A DNA stretch of 64,000 bases from Streptomyces sp. NBC_01498 (GTDB taxonomy: Bacteria > Actinomycetota > Actinomycetes > Streptomycetales > Streptomycetaceae), in NCBI RefSeq assembly GCF_036327775.1, contig NZ_CP109598.1, forward strand, positions 2,666,001 through 2,730,000, given 5' to 3'. The stretch's first letter is position 1, and each line of letters opens with the position of its first letter. This document shows positions 46,366 through 54,365 of this stretch, in pieces. The position numbers were made by a program, and so were the translations under genes. The notes under the pieces were generated by a model. That model did not search any database, had not been told where the DNA came from, and saw only the letters and a list, made by a program, of their open reading frames with translations.

Positions 46366-47484
46366 CTAAAAGAGGCGGGCCAGTTCGGGATTCCTGAGGT
46401 CGGCCAGGATCGCGCGCAGCCAAGGGTCACGGACGGGCGGCAGCCGGACCAGGGTGTGTTCGAAGGTGTTCCGGTCCATCCGGAACACGCGGTGCGGGCC
46501 TGGCGCGGGCGGGTCGTCGCGGAGGACGCCGTCGGGCAGGACGCCCGACGCGGGGACCGGCGGGTGCGGCTCGGGCAGGGACAGCCATCGCCATATCCCG
46601 AACGGGAGGGGCACCCGGCAGGCCGACCCGACCGATCCGGCCGGGGCCCAGGCCTCCCCCGTACGCGTGTGCTCCGGTACGAGGAGGATGCCGGCGTCCG
46701 GGTCGGGGGCGGGCAGCCCCGGTCCGGCCAGGACGGCACGCCGTACCGGTGGACCCGTCAACAGCATTGCGTCGAGGGCACGTTGGAACACGACCGCGGT
46801 CAACCCCTCCGGTACGTTCACCCGTCGGCCCTCCGAGGCCGCCAGCAGATGGGCGAGCGCCCGGCCGGCGGCGGCCTCCCAGCGCGGGCTCCACGACCAG
46901 AAGAAGTCCGACGCGGGCCGCCCCCACCAGGCGGCGATGGGCTCGAACGGTGGTGTGCCCTTGCCCTCCGCCGTCCACTCCGCCGCCAACTCCGCCCAGG
47001 AGAGCGGCGCGGGGCCGGCGCCGCCGACGTTCACGCGCCGTACGGCGTCGGGGGCGAGCCACACCGCCTGCCAGAGCGAGCAGTCGTCGATCCGGCTCGC
47101 CACGGGAAGGCCGCATGTCGCGCACGCCATGTTGGGACCGTCGGCCCCGTCGATACCGCAGCAGGCACCGCCGCGTTTCTCCGGGACGAACACCGTGCCG
47201 CGCGTATCGCCGGGCGCGACGACGACCGCGCCGGGCACGCCGTCGGACAGGCTGTGGACCGGGGCGTACACGCCGCGCGCCGCCGCCTCGTCGGGATCGA
47301 TCTCCTCCCACCGCCGCCAGGGCGGCCCCGAGGGCTCCGGGTTCACGGCGTACGTGCCCGATTCCATGAGCACCGGGAGCTGGATCCCGTTCCCGTACGA
47401 CTGGTGGGCGTGGACCGGCAGGGCGACCTGGGACAGCGGGGCGGTCAGCTCGGCGCCGCACCCCGCGCACACGAAAACGAACAA
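46366..47484 (-). CDS. Conserved hypothetical protein with N-terminal CxxC
   Basis: A 372-residue soluble protein. The N-terminus FVFVCAGCGAELTAPLSQVA has a zinc-ribbon-like CxxC, and a second cluster (GGACCGIDG, then MACATCGLPVASRIDDC) supplies further ligands. The rest is Pro/Trp-rich with RDPWLRAILADLRNP at the end. The start is TTG 47484, supported by GGAGG exactly 4 nt upstream. No enzymatic family is recognised; similar proteins occur in Streptomyces. Confidence 0.78.
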   Translation of the reverse strand: MFVFVCAGCGAELTAPLSQVALPVHAHQSYGNGIQLPVLMESGTYAVNPEPSGPPWRRWEEIDPDEAAARGVYAPVHSLSDGVPGAVVVAPGDTRGTVFVPEKRGGACCGIDGADGPNMACATCGLPVASRIDDCSLWQAVWLAPDAVRRVNVGGAGPAPLSWAELAAEWTAEGKGTPPFEPIAAWWGRPASDFFWSWSPRWEAAAGRALAHLLAASEGRRVNVPEGLTAVVFQRALDAMLLTGPPVRRAVLAGPGLPAPDPDAGILLVPEHTRTGEAWAPAGSVGSACRVPLPFGIWRWLSLPEPHPPVPASGVLPDGVLRDDPPAPGPHRVFRMDRNTFEHTLVRLPPVRDPWLRAILADLRNPELARLF

Positions 47485-47627
47485 GCGTCCTCCGTACGGG
47501 AAACACCTGCATGGTGGCAGCCGGACCGCCCCCGGCCCAGGCGTTTTCGGCGCCGGAGGCGACCCGGTCCCGGCCCCGCCCCGCTTCCCGGGACCACGTC
47601 ACCGCACCCGGCGCCCGGAGGGGGCTC

Positions 47628-48779
47628 TCACTCGAAGAACTTCAGGCTGAACCCGACGGTGGAGGTGGCGCCGGGGACATTGGCCCGGCGGTACGTGGTG
47701 TTGCCCCACCACACAGCGGTGCCGCTGTACCAGTAACGGTTGGCCCATGAATACGGCGTGCCCTTGGCGACCGCGTGGAACATGGTCGGGAACCGGTTGC
47801 CGGACGGCGGCCCGGCGGCGACGTCACCGCGCGGCAGGACGAAGGTGTGGTGACCGGGGCCGTCGACGTTCAGCGTGGGGTCCCAGCCCGCCATCATGGT
47901 CGCGGCGTGCGAACCGAACAGACAGCCGTTGCTCTTGTACCAGTCCCACACGTACGTCGGATCGCCACCGGCCCGCAGCCGCAGGTCGGCGATGCAGTAC
48001 TGGTTGCTCCAACTCCCGTTCGCGGAGTACACGATGTGCAACTGCCCGCTGGGATCGACGATCGGCTGGGGCGCCTCGTTGATGTACGGATTGCCCACGA
48101 CGCGTTCCCACGGCTCGCGCGGCTGCGAGATGACGTAACGGGCGCCGGTGGTCGCGGTGGGGCTGCTCATCCGGGCGATGTACAGGTTCTGCTCGACGTT
48201 GCTGTCGCCGGACCAGCCCGACCACACGAACCACCGCTGGCCGCCGAAGGTGAACGGCACCCCGTCGATGGCCCACTTGTCGTCGGGCAGCGCGACCTTG
48301 GTGGCGGCGGAGTAGCCGGAGTCCGGGCTGACCGAACTGATGTGGTAGGTCCGGTGGGCTCCACCGGTCCCGGCCGCGAAGTAGATGCGGTACTGCCCGT
48401 CGTGGTGCACGATCTCCGGCGCCCACACCTCGCCGAGGCCGCCGGTGTCCTGCCACACCTGGTGCTTGGGCGCGGTGGCGACCCCCTCCATCGTGGTCGC
48501 CGACCGCACGGCGATCCCGCCGTCCACGGACTTGGCGGAGACGTACAGATCACCGACCTTGATGACACTCGGATCCGCGCCGCCGACGAGGGGGCGGCCG
48601 AGGGTGGAGGGCGGTCCGTCCGTCACGGCGGCGACTGCCTGGGCGGGGGCGGCTTGGGCGGGTCCGGTCCGGGCGGGTCCGGCGGGTCCGGCGGGTTCGG
48701 CGGCGGTCGCCTGCCCGAGGCCGAGGGCGCCGACGAGTGCGAGGGGAACGATGCGGGCGAGCCATCGCGTGGGGGACAT
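47628..48779 (-). CDS. Secreted glycoside hydrolase family 43 protein
   Basis: A 383-residue exported enzyme. The signal peptide is MSPTRWLARIVPLALVGALG ... ATAAEPA, followed by a Pro/Ala linker. The five-bladed propeller has GH43 marks: GGADPSVIKVGDLYV (general base Asp), EVWAPEIVHHDGQYRIYF, DKWAIDGVPF (pKa-modulating Asp) and NEAPQPI (acid Glu). Members are beta-xylosidases or alpha-L-arabinofuranosidases acting on plant hemicellulose; the exact specificity is unclear. The start ATG 48779 has GGGAGG 6 nt upstream. A LacI-type operator palindrome 31 bp upstream indicates sugar-controlled expression. Confidence 0.88.
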   Translation of the reverse strand: MSPTRWLARIVPLALVGALGLGQATAAEPAGPAGPARTGPAQAAPAQAVAAVTDGPPSTLGRPLVGGADPSVIKVGDLYVSAKSVDGGIAVRSATTMEGVATAPKHQVWQDTGGLGEVWAPEIVHHDGQYRIYFAAGTGGAHRTYHISSVSPDSGYSAATKVALPDDKWAIDGVPFTFGGQRWFVWSGWSGDSNVEQNLYIARMSSPTATTGARYVISQPREPWERVVGNPYINEAPQPIVDPSGQLHIVYSANGSWSNQYCIADLRLRAGGDPTYVWDWYKSNGCLFGSHAATMMAGWDPTLNVDGPGHHTFVLPRGDVAAGPPSGNRFPTMFHAVAKGTPYSWANRYWYSGTAVWWGNTTYRRANVPGATSTVGFSLKFFE

Positions 48780-48809
48780 CAGGTTCCTCCCGATCATGTC
48801 CACGACAAA

Positions 48810-48821
48810 GAGAGCGCTCTC
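48810..48821. promoter_or_regulatory. LacI-family operator upstream of the GH43 gene
   Basis: The perfect palindrome GAGAGCGCTCTC, centred on CG, is the classic LacI/CebR-type operator core in Streptomyces glycosidase genes. It lies 31 bp from the start codon. No LacI gene is in the window. Confidence 0.75.
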
Positions 48822-48991
48822 AATGGTCGCGACGGGCTGACCGTCCGTCAAGGCGATCGGCGGGCCGGCGGTCCCGATCGACGCGCGGGAGGAGGCGTCC
48901 CGCACGTACGTCAACCGGCCCGAGACGGCCGGGTCCTGGCGCCCTGCGCCACCGGACTTCGACGCGGCGAGCTGCTCGCCGGGCTCGCTGA

Positions 48992-49327
48992 TTAGCTGTT
49001 CGTCTGCGGTCGGCTCGTCTCGGACCTCAGCCACGCGAGGTACTCGTCGCTGCCCCCGGTGATCGGCGTCACGATGATCTCGGGGGTGTCGTAGTCGTGA
49101 ACACCCTTGATATGCGCGGCGAGTTCGTCGTACCGCTCGGCCGTCGTCTTGTAGAGCACCCGCCACTCGGTGTCGGTCGCCACCCGCCCCTCCCACCGGT
49201 AGACGCTCGTGACCGGACCGTCGATCTGCGCACAGGCGGCCAGACGCAGCTCCACGGCCGTCGCGGCGAGAGCCCGCGCCTTGTCCTCGGCGTCCGTCGT
49301 GCTCAGTACAGCGAGAAAGTCGACCAT
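48992..49327 (-). CDS. cutA: Divalent-cation tolerance protein CutA
   Basis: A 111-residue CutA1: VDFLAVLSTTDAEDKARALA, then AACAQIDGPVTSVYRWEGRV, EWRVLYKTTAERYDEL, YDTPEIIVTPITGGSDEYLAW. It is a trimeric PII-like protein whose role in copper tolerance is debated. The start is ATG 49327, with GAGAGGGG upstream. It stands alone between the DUF397 pair and the GH43 gene. Confidence 0.95.
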   Translation of the reverse strand: MVDFLAVLSTTDAEDKARALAATAVELRLAACAQIDGPVTSVYRWEGRVATDTEWRVLYKTTAERYDELAAHIKGVHDYDTPEIIVTPITGGSDEYLAWLRSETSRPQTNS

Positions 49328-49444
49328 CAGGCCCCTCTCCATGGGTAGTCGTGCCATGAACGCAGGTCGGAACACGCAAGGCTGACCGCCCGCGTCCGAA
49401 GAGGCGGGCGCGGTGCTTCAAGAGTCTTCGCGGAGCGGCCTGCT

Positions 49445-49678
49445 TCAGCCGACGCCGAACTTGCCGACCTTGACGCCGCCGACGAAGGCGGCGAAGGCGG
49501 CGAAGGCGGCGAAGGCGGCGAAGGCATGGGCGGGGAAGGCGAGAACCGGGCCGCTCGGGTCCTTGGAGTCACGGACGGGGACGACGCCGGAGGTGACGGC
49601 AAGGTTGGCGGCGACCTCGACGCAGTCGCCGCCGTTGTTGCTGTACGAGGACGTGAACCAACGGGGGGACTCGGTCAC
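49445..49678 (-). CDS. DUF397 protein, copy 2, with Phe-Ala-Ala repeat
   Basis: A 77-residue DUF397 protein: SPRWFTSSYSNNGGDCVEVA, VPVRDSKDPSGPVLAFPAHA, then AFAAFAAFAAFAAF encoded by a 9-bp tandem repeat, and VGGVKVGKFGVG. DUF397 proteins pair with XRE/DUF5753 regulators such as WhiJ. It overlaps the previous copy by 4 bp, so it is translationally coupled. The repeat lies where the upstream copy has FASFVAGV, so it is an expansion of that segment. Confidence 0.9.
   Translation of the reverse strand: MTESPRWFTSSYSNNGGDCVEVAANLAVTSGVVPVRDSKDPSGPVLAFPAHAFAAFAAFAAFAAFVGGVKVGKFGVG
49484..49525 (-). repeat. 9-bp tandem repeat in DUF397 gene
   Basis: Four exact GAAGGCGGC units plus a partial fifth, encoding Phe-Ala-Ala triplets. 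Confidence 0.9.
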
Positions 49679-49890
49679 GAGGCGCCCAACTCCCCCGCCT
49701 TGACGCCCGCCACGAACGAGGCGAACGAACTCGCGGGGAAGGCGAGAACCGGACCGCCCAGATCCTTGGAGTCACGCACCGGGACCACGCCACGCGTGGC
49801 GGCAAAGTTGGCGGCGACCTCGACGCACTGGCCGCCGTTGTCGCTGTAGGAGGACGTGAACCAACGGGGGGACTCGGTCCTGGTCGTCAC
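49675..49890 (-). CDS. DUF397 protein, copy 1
   Basis: A 71-residue DUF397 protein: ESPRWFTSSYSDNGGQCVEV, then VPVRDSKDLGGPVLAFPASS and FASFVAGVKAGELGAS. Nearly 80% of the alignable positions agree with the next copy, so the pair arose by tandem duplication. Its start overlaps the stop of the XRE regulator by 4 bp (ATGA-type coupling), forming one operon. Confidence 0.92.
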   Translation of the reverse strand: MTTRTESPRWFTSSYSDNGGQCVEVAANFAATRGVVPVRDSKDLGGPVLAFPASSFASFVAGVKAGELGAS

Positions 49891-50777
49891 AAGGTTGCCT
49901 TTCGTACCTCTTTGATCATGGCCACCGATGCCGCCTGCGACAGTGCTTCGGCCTGTAGCTGATGGTAGCCCGCCAACATGGGCAGCACAGAGGTGGTTTC
50001 GCGCTCCAGGTGTCCCCGGATCTGGGACTCCGCGTACGCGATCACGGACAGATCCGACAGCGTCAACACAGTGAGTGGCAAGTTGAACGGACGACGTTCC
50101 CCTATTTCGAAGGGAGCGATCTGGAGGACGGTGTTGGGAAGTTCGGCGAATTGCAGCAGCCGGTCAAGCTGAGCACACATGACCGCGTGCCCACCGACCT
50201 GTCTCCGGATACAGCTCTCGTCCATCACCACCAGCATCGCGGGAGGGCGCGGCCGGGCCAACATGTTCTGACGTTCCGTCAGGTACGAGATCCTTTCAGC
50301 TGCCTGTTCGGGGGTGACTACCCCCCGACGTACGGCGCTGTCCGCCAGGGCCCGTGCGTACTCCGGCGTCTGAAGCAGGCCATGAATGATCCCGATCTCA
50401 TACAACCGGATCTCAACCGCACGCCCCTCATAGCCGACGTACTCCGGAAAGCCCTCCAGAAGTACCCCGTGCCGCATCTCGCGCCACTCACGCTCGAATG
50501 CGTCCCCGGTGCCAAGGGCAAGGTCCGCTCTGCGCGAGAAACGCAAAGTAGGAAGCTTCCGCCCAGTTTCAACGGAGGAAATATGCGTGCTGGAATATCC
50601 CATCCGATGCGCCAAGTCCTCCTGCTTCCAGCCGCGATCTTCTCGCGAGCTGCGCAGACGCGCCCCAAAGGCCGCTTGGGGAGAACTGTCGGGGTTCAAC
50701 TCCTTGCGATTCAAGGGGCCGTCATCAACCTTTCGTGCCTGTCCAACACGTTGAATAGTTTCCCCACTCTGGGACAC
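49887..50777 (-). CDS. XRE-family regulator with DUF5753 domain (WhiJ-like)
   Basis: A 296-residue regulator. The HTH is FGARLRSSREDRGWKQEDLA then HRMGYSSTHISSVETGRKLP. The C-terminal DUF5753 domain has YEIGIIHGLLQTPEYARALA, ERQNMLARPRPPAMLVVMDE and GYHQLQAEALSQA near the end. WhiJ-type proteins repress development and are countered by DUF397 partners encoded next door. The start is uncertain: GTG 50777 has AAGGG 8-9 nt upstream; the conserved part starts about 16 residues later near LNRKELNPDSSP. It is divergent from the small gene at 50823. Confidence 0.88.
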   Translation of the reverse strand: MSQSGETIQRVGQARKVDDGPLNRKELNPDSSPQAAFGARLRSSREDRGWKQEDLAHRMGYSSTHISSVETGRKLPTLRFSRRADLALGTGDAFEREWREMRHGVLLEGFPEYVGYEGRAVEIRLYEIGIIHGLLQTPEYARALADSAVRRGVVTPEQAAERISYLTERQNMLARPRPPAMLVVMDESCIRRQVGGHAVMCAQLDRLLQFAELPNTVLQIAPFEIGERRPFNLPLTVLTLSDLSVIAYAESQIRGHLERETTSVLPMLAGYHQLQAEALSQAASVAMIKEVRKATL

Positions 50778-50822
50778 GCTGAGCGCCCTTGGTAGTGAAA
50801 CCACTACGGAGAGGAACGGCCC

Positions 50823-51056
50823 GTGCCCGTACACCACTTCCCCCCGGCCCTCGGAACGCTCGTCGTTGACACCAACTCAGCTGACCGCGTTGGGGAGTTC
50901 AGGGGTGTCACCGGCCCGCGCCGGTTCCTGCGGCCTGTCCGTGGTGGGGCCGGGTGGGAGGCGGAGCCCGTACACGTACGTCCGGCCACCCCCGTAGAGC
51001 GACTTCGCGCCGAGAACTCCCGCCGCAACGCCCGAAGTCGGGGTGAAGTGCTGTGA
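50823..51056 (+). CDS. Small hypothetical protein divergent from the XRE regulator
   Basis: A 77-residue protein: PVHHFPPALGTLVVDTNSAD, then RVGEFRGVTGPRRFLRPVRG, GWEAEPVHVRPATPVERLRA. Similar short proteins with this GEFRG...LRPVRGG...WEAEP pattern sit beside XRE/DUF397 loci in many Streptomyces. The GTG start has AGAGGAA upstream. Function unknown; possibly a regulator or partner of the XRE system. Confidence 0.75.
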   Translation: MPVHHFPPALGTLVVDTNSADRVGEFRGVTGPRRFLRPVRGGAGWEAEPVHVRPATPVERLRAENSRRNARSRGEVL

Positions 51057-51093
51057 GCGCGGTGGTCGGCGGAACGGACACGAATGGAGACGC

Positions 51094-51303
51094 GTGAGAA
51101 CCATGACCAACAACGGACCGGACATCGTCGCCGGCACGGTCGGGGACGACGTACGAACCGTGCACAAGCTGCGTGTGCTTGACCTTCACACCCGCCGGGC
51201 CGTGTGCGGCGCGGGCGACCCGGACGGGGTGACGGACGAGTGGCTGCGCGCCGTGAACTGCCCGGCCTGTCTGGACGCCGACCTCGACGCCGAGGGGGCA
51301 TAG
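51094..51303 (+). CDS. Small CxxC protein
   Basis: A 69-residue protein: TVHKLRVLDLHTRRAVCGAG, then DEWLRAVNCPACLDADLD. Three cysteines (one VC, one CPAC) suggest a zinc site. GTG 51094 has GGAGACGC in front; ATG 51103 is an alternative. It ends two bases before the next start, so both are co-transcribed with the small gene upstream. Confidence 0.72.
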   Translation: MRTMTNNGPDIVAGTVGDDVRTVHKLRVLDLHTRRAVCGAGDPDGVTDEWLRAVNCPACLDADLDAEGA

Positions 51304-51305
51304 GG

Positions 51306-51920
51306 ATGCCGCGTGCCACACCGTACGTCGCCGCGCGCAGCGCCGAACAGGCGTCAAAACTGGCGGAGTTGACGGTCGAGTTCGGCCCGAAGGGGGCCCG
51401 GCTCGCGTACACCCGCCCCCGCCCCGGGGACCGGGACAGCCACGGCAACCTGTGGGTGCGGATGGAGGCGCCCGGCGATCCGGGGGGCGTGCTGTACGAC
51501 TCCATGCACCCGGCCCGGCAACGCGCCTGCATGGAGCGGATGTTGTGCCAGGTCTGCGCGGAACCCGCCGACCGCGACAAGGACGGCCGGCTGTTCATCG
51601 ACTGGCGCCGCGAGGACTCACCGCCGACCTGGCCGGAGAGGTCCCTCACGGCCATGCCGCCGCTGTGCGCCGCGCACGTCCAACTCTCCTTGCGGCAGTG
51701 CCCCTTCCCGCGCCGGACCGAACACGCCGTGCTCCGTGTGCGGAAGCCGCTGCTGTACGGGGTTTCCGGCGCTCTCCACCGCATGACCGAACACGGCTGG
51801 CGCGCCTCCGACGAGGACGTACTCACCCCGTACGGCAAGCCCCGCCACCCCGGCATGCTCGCCGCCCGCGTGCACCGCGAGCTGCGCGGCGTGACCGTCG
51901 TGGATGTCCCGAAGCCGTAG
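51306..51920 (+). CDS. Hypothetical protein of the XRE/DUF397 locus
   Basis: A 204-residue soluble protein with GNLWVRMEAPGDPGGVLYDS, HPARQRACMERMLCQVCAEP, then RDKDGRLFIDW and AMPPLCAAHVQLSLRQCP. The CQVC and later cysteines/histidine (LCAAH, QCP) suggest metal binding. No known enzyme family. The start is ATG 51306, two bases after the previous stop. The same gene follows the small CxxC gene at comparable Streptomyces loci, as I recall. Confidence 0.78.
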   Translation: MPRATPYVAARSAEQASKLAELTVEFGPKGARLAYTRPRPGDRDSHGNLWVRMEAPGDPGGVLYDSMHPARQRACMERMLCQVCAEPADRDKDGRLFIDWRREDSPPTWPERSLTAMPPLCAAHVQLSLRQCPFPRRTEHAVLRVRKPLLYGVSGALHRMTEHGWRASDEDVLTPYGKPRHPGMLAARVHRELRGVTVVDVPKP

Positions 51921-51978
51921 GCCGCACAGCCGTGGGACGTTCAGCCGTGGCGCGCAGCCGTCACCCGTCGTCGCGACC

Positions 51979-52488
51979 TCAGCCGCCGCAGGCGCATCCG
52001 GCGGCGGCCTTGGTCTCGGCCGGGGACCGGGACGGGTCGACGGACCGGTCGTCGGGGGTGCGGCAGGCGGTGGTGCCGCAGCAGGTCGCAGCGGCGGTCC
52101 CGGCGCTGCGGCCCAGGGTGCCGGCGTCGGCCTTCACCACGTAGACCTCCCACGACTCGTTGCCGGGGGCGGTGACCCAGACCTTGTCCTGGAGGGCGTA
52201 GCAGCAGGAGGTGTCGTTCTCCTCGAAGGTCGCCAGGCCGGACTCCTTCAGGCGGCCGGTGGCGGCGGTGACCTCCTCGACGGTGGCGACTTCGACGCCG
52301 AGGTGGTCCAGTCGGGTCTCCTCGCCGGCCCCGCCCTCGATGAGGACCAGCTTCAGCGGGGGCTCGGCGACGGCGAAGTTGGCGTAGCCCTCGCGGCGCT
52401 TGGCGGGCTCGGCGCCCAGCAGCTTGGAGTAGAAGGCGATCGACCCTTCGAGGTCGGCGACGCGCAGGGCGAGCTGAACGCGGGACAT
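51979..52488 (-). CDS. arsI: ArsI/CadI-family dioxygenase (C-As lyase type)
   Basis: A 169-residue glyoxalase-fold protein: SRVQLALRVADLEGSIAFYS, LKLVLIEGG, RLDHLGVEVATVEEVTAATG, the adjacent pair SCCYALQDKVWV, and WEVYVVKADAG. ArsI cleaves the C-As bond of methylarsenite with Fe(II) and O2; the vicinal cysteines bind the trivalent arsenical. A Cys-rich tail (ATCCGTTACRT, GCACGG) adds further thiols. It is divergent from arsR across a palindrome, so both are arsenic-regulated. CadI naming is an alternative. Confidence 0.88.
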   Translation of the reverse strand: MSRVQLALRVADLEGSIAFYSKLLGAEPAKRREGYANFAVAEPPLKLVLIEGGAGEETRLDHLGVEVATVEEVTAATGRLKESGLATFEENDTSCCYALQDKVWVTAPGNESWEVYVVKADAGTLGRSAGTAAATCCGTTACRTPDDRSVDPSRSPAETKAAAGCACGG

Positions 52489-52517
52489 GGCGGACTCCCA
52501 TCCGGAAACAGCTTGTT

Positions 52518-52531
52518 TCGACGTTCGTCGA
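52518..52531. promoter_or_regulatory. Palindrome in the arsI-arsR intergenic region
   Basis: The perfect 14-bp palindrome TCGACG-TT-CGTCGA lies about 30 bp from the arsI start and 47 bp from arsR. TCGA words recur nearby (ATAGTCGACC, TATGTCGAAAC). It is the probable ArsR operator for both directions. Confidence 0.6.
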
Positions 52532-52577
52532 TATAGTCGACCTTGCCACCCGATTAGATATCCGTCAACATAGAGGT

Positions 52578-52958
52578 ATGTCGAAACAAGCTGGTCCGAA
52601 GGTCCTCGGGCAGAACGACGCGGTGTGCTGCTCGCCCTTGGTCCGTGAGCCGCTGGGCGAGCGGGACGCCGCCGAGCTGTCCCGGATGTTCAAAGCGCTG
52701 TCGGACCCCGTCCGGCTGCGGCTGCTGTCCCTCATCGCCTCGCACGAGGGCGGCGAGGCGTGCGTATGTGACCTCGTCGGCCCGTTCGACGTCTCCCAGC
52801 CGACCATCTCCCACCATCTGAAGGTGCTGCGGGAGGCAGGTCTGGTCGGGTCCGAGCGGCGCGGGACCTGGGTGTACTACTGGGTGCTTCCCGAGGCCCT
52901 GGCCCAGCTGTCCGCCCTGCTCCAGGCCCCCGCCGTACCCGCCGGAATTCCCGCGTGA
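52578..52958 (+). CDS. arsR: Arsenic-responsive repressor ArsR
   Basis: A 126-residue ArsR: MFKALSDPVRLRLLSLIASH, ACVCDLVGPFDVSQPTISHH, LKVLREAGLVGSERRGTWVY. The CVCDL motif at the recognition-proximal helix and the N-terminal AVCCSPL supply thiols for As(III). Binding should release DNA. The next gene starts at GTG 52955 overlapping its stop (GTGA). Confidence 0.95.
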   Translation: MSKQAGPKVLGQNDAVCCSPLVREPLGERDAAELSRMFKALSDPVRLRLLSLIASHEGGEACVCDLVGPFDVSQPTISHHLKVLREAGLVGSERRGTWVYYWVLPEALAQLSALLQAPAVPAGIPA

Positions 52959-53854
52959 GCAGCCGGGCCCCGCTGCTGCGGCGGGTGGCCGTGGAGGGGC
53001 TCGGCACGGGCGCGCTGGTAGCGGTGGTGGTCGGCTCCGGTATCCAGGCCACCGGACTGACCCAGGACGTCGGGGTGCGGTTGCTGGCCAACTCGCTGGC
53101 CACCGTCTTCGGACTCGCCGTGCTGATCGCGCTGCTCGGCCCGGTGTCCGGGGCGCACTTCAACCCGGTGGTCACCCTGGCCGTCCGGTTCGCCGATCGC
53201 CGGACCGACGGAGGGTTCACCGCGCGCGACGCCGCGCTGTACGTGCCCGCGCAGATCGCCGGGGCGATCGGCGGCGCCGTGCTGGCCGATGCCATGTTCG
53301 GAAGGCCGCTCGTCCGGTTCTCCGCCCAGGACCGGTTCGCGGGCCACCTGTGGCTGGGAGAGATCGTGGCCACCGCCGGACTGATCTGGCTCGTCCTCGG
53401 CCTGGCCCGCGCCGGACGTGCGGAGCGGGCGCCACTACTCGTCGCGTCGTACATCGGCGCGGCGTACTGGTTCACCTCCTCGACCAGCTTCGCCAACCCG
53501 GCCGTGACGATCGGCCGCGCGTTCACCGACACCTTCGCCGGGATCGCCCCCAGCTCCGTCGCGCCTTTCCTCGGCGCTCAGTTGATCGGTGCCGCGCTAG
53601 GCGTGGGCCTGGTCGCGATCACCTTCGGCCGGGCGGCTCCCGCGGACGAGAACGAAGGCGCGGGGAAGGGGAAGGGGACGGGCGCGGGTGCGGGTGCGGG
53701 TGCGGGTGGCGACCGGCAGCCCGCCGCCCTTGGTTCCACCGACTCCACCGGGGCCACCGTGACCACTCGTCCCACCGACTCCACCGACTCCACCGAGCCT
53801 GCTTATCCCGCTGATCCCGCTGAACCGACCGAAGAAAGCGCCCTGGTTCCATGA
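52955..53854 (+). CDS. MIP/aquaporin-family channel of the ars operon
   Basis: A 299-residue membrane protein with six helices. The two channel boxes read GAHFNPVVTLAV and SFANPAVTIGRAF (NPV and NPA). About 70 disordered residues follow (GAGAGAGAG, DSTDSTEP-type repeats). In AqpS-type operons, arsenite made by ArsC flows out through such a channel down its gradient; no ArsB or Acr3 pump is present here, so this gene is the likely efflux route. It overlaps arsR and arsC by 4 bp each, forming one operon. Confidence 0.87.
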   Translation: MSSRAPLLRRVAVEGLGTGALVAVVVGSGIQATGLTQDVGVRLLANSLATVFGLAVLIALLGPVSGAHFNPVVTLAVRFADRRTDGGFTARDAALYVPAQIAGAIGGAVLADAMFGRPLVRFSAQDRFAGHLWLGEIVATAGLIWLVLGLARAGRAERAPLLVASYIGAAYWFTSSTSFANPAVTIGRAFTDTFAGIAPSSVAPFLGAQLIGAALGVGLVAITFGRAAPADENEGAGKGKGTGAGAGAGAGGDRQPAALGSTDSTGATVTTRPTDSTDSTEPAYPADPAEPTEESALVP

Positions 53855-54273
53855 CTGCCTCCGCCGCCGTTCCCTCCGTACTCTTCGTCTGCGTTCACAA
53901 CGCCGGCCGGTCCCAGATGGCCGCCGCGTTCCTCACCCACCTGGCCGGGGAAACGGTCCAGGTCCGTTCGGCAGGCTCCGCCCCCGCCGACGCCGTCAAC
54001 CCGGCCGTGGTGGAGGCCATGAAGGAAGCGGGCGTCGACATCTCCGCCGAGACGCCGAAGATCCTGACGGCGGACGCGGTGCGGTCCTCGGACGTCGTGA
54101 TCACGATGGGCTGCGGGGACGCGTGCCCTTACTTCCCGGGCAAGCGGTATCTGGACTGGCGGTTGGACGATCCGGCCGGGCACGGTGTCGAGGCGGTCCG
54201 GCCGATCCGCGACGAGATCGAGCGGCGCGTGCGCGGCCTGCTCGCCGAGTTGGGCGTCACGGCTCGGTCGTGA
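53851..54273 (+). CDS. arsC: Arsenate reductase, low-molecular-weight phosphatase family
   Basis: A 140-residue ArsC: the catalytic loop is CVHNAGRSQMAAAFL (Cys-x5-Arg), followed by VRSAGSAPADAVNPAVVEAM, MGCGDACPYFPG with the resolving Cys pair, and LDWRLDDPAG. It reduces arsenate to arsenite using thioredoxin or mycothiol. Its ATG overlaps the channel gene stop (ATGA). Confidence 0.95.
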   Translation: MTASAAVPSVLFVCVHNAGRSQMAAAFLTHLAGETVQVRSAGSAPADAVNPAVVEAMKEAGVDISAETPKILTADAVRSSDVVITMGCGDACPYFPGKRYLDWRLDDPAGHGVEAVRPIRDEIERRVRGLLAELGVTARS

Positions 54274-54365
54274 CCACCGTGCTCGCCCGCTCCGCCAACC
54301 ACTCTGAACCCGCCGGCCCGCGACAACCGAGGCGCATCGTGGCGGACCGTGACGGAGTGTCTAGA

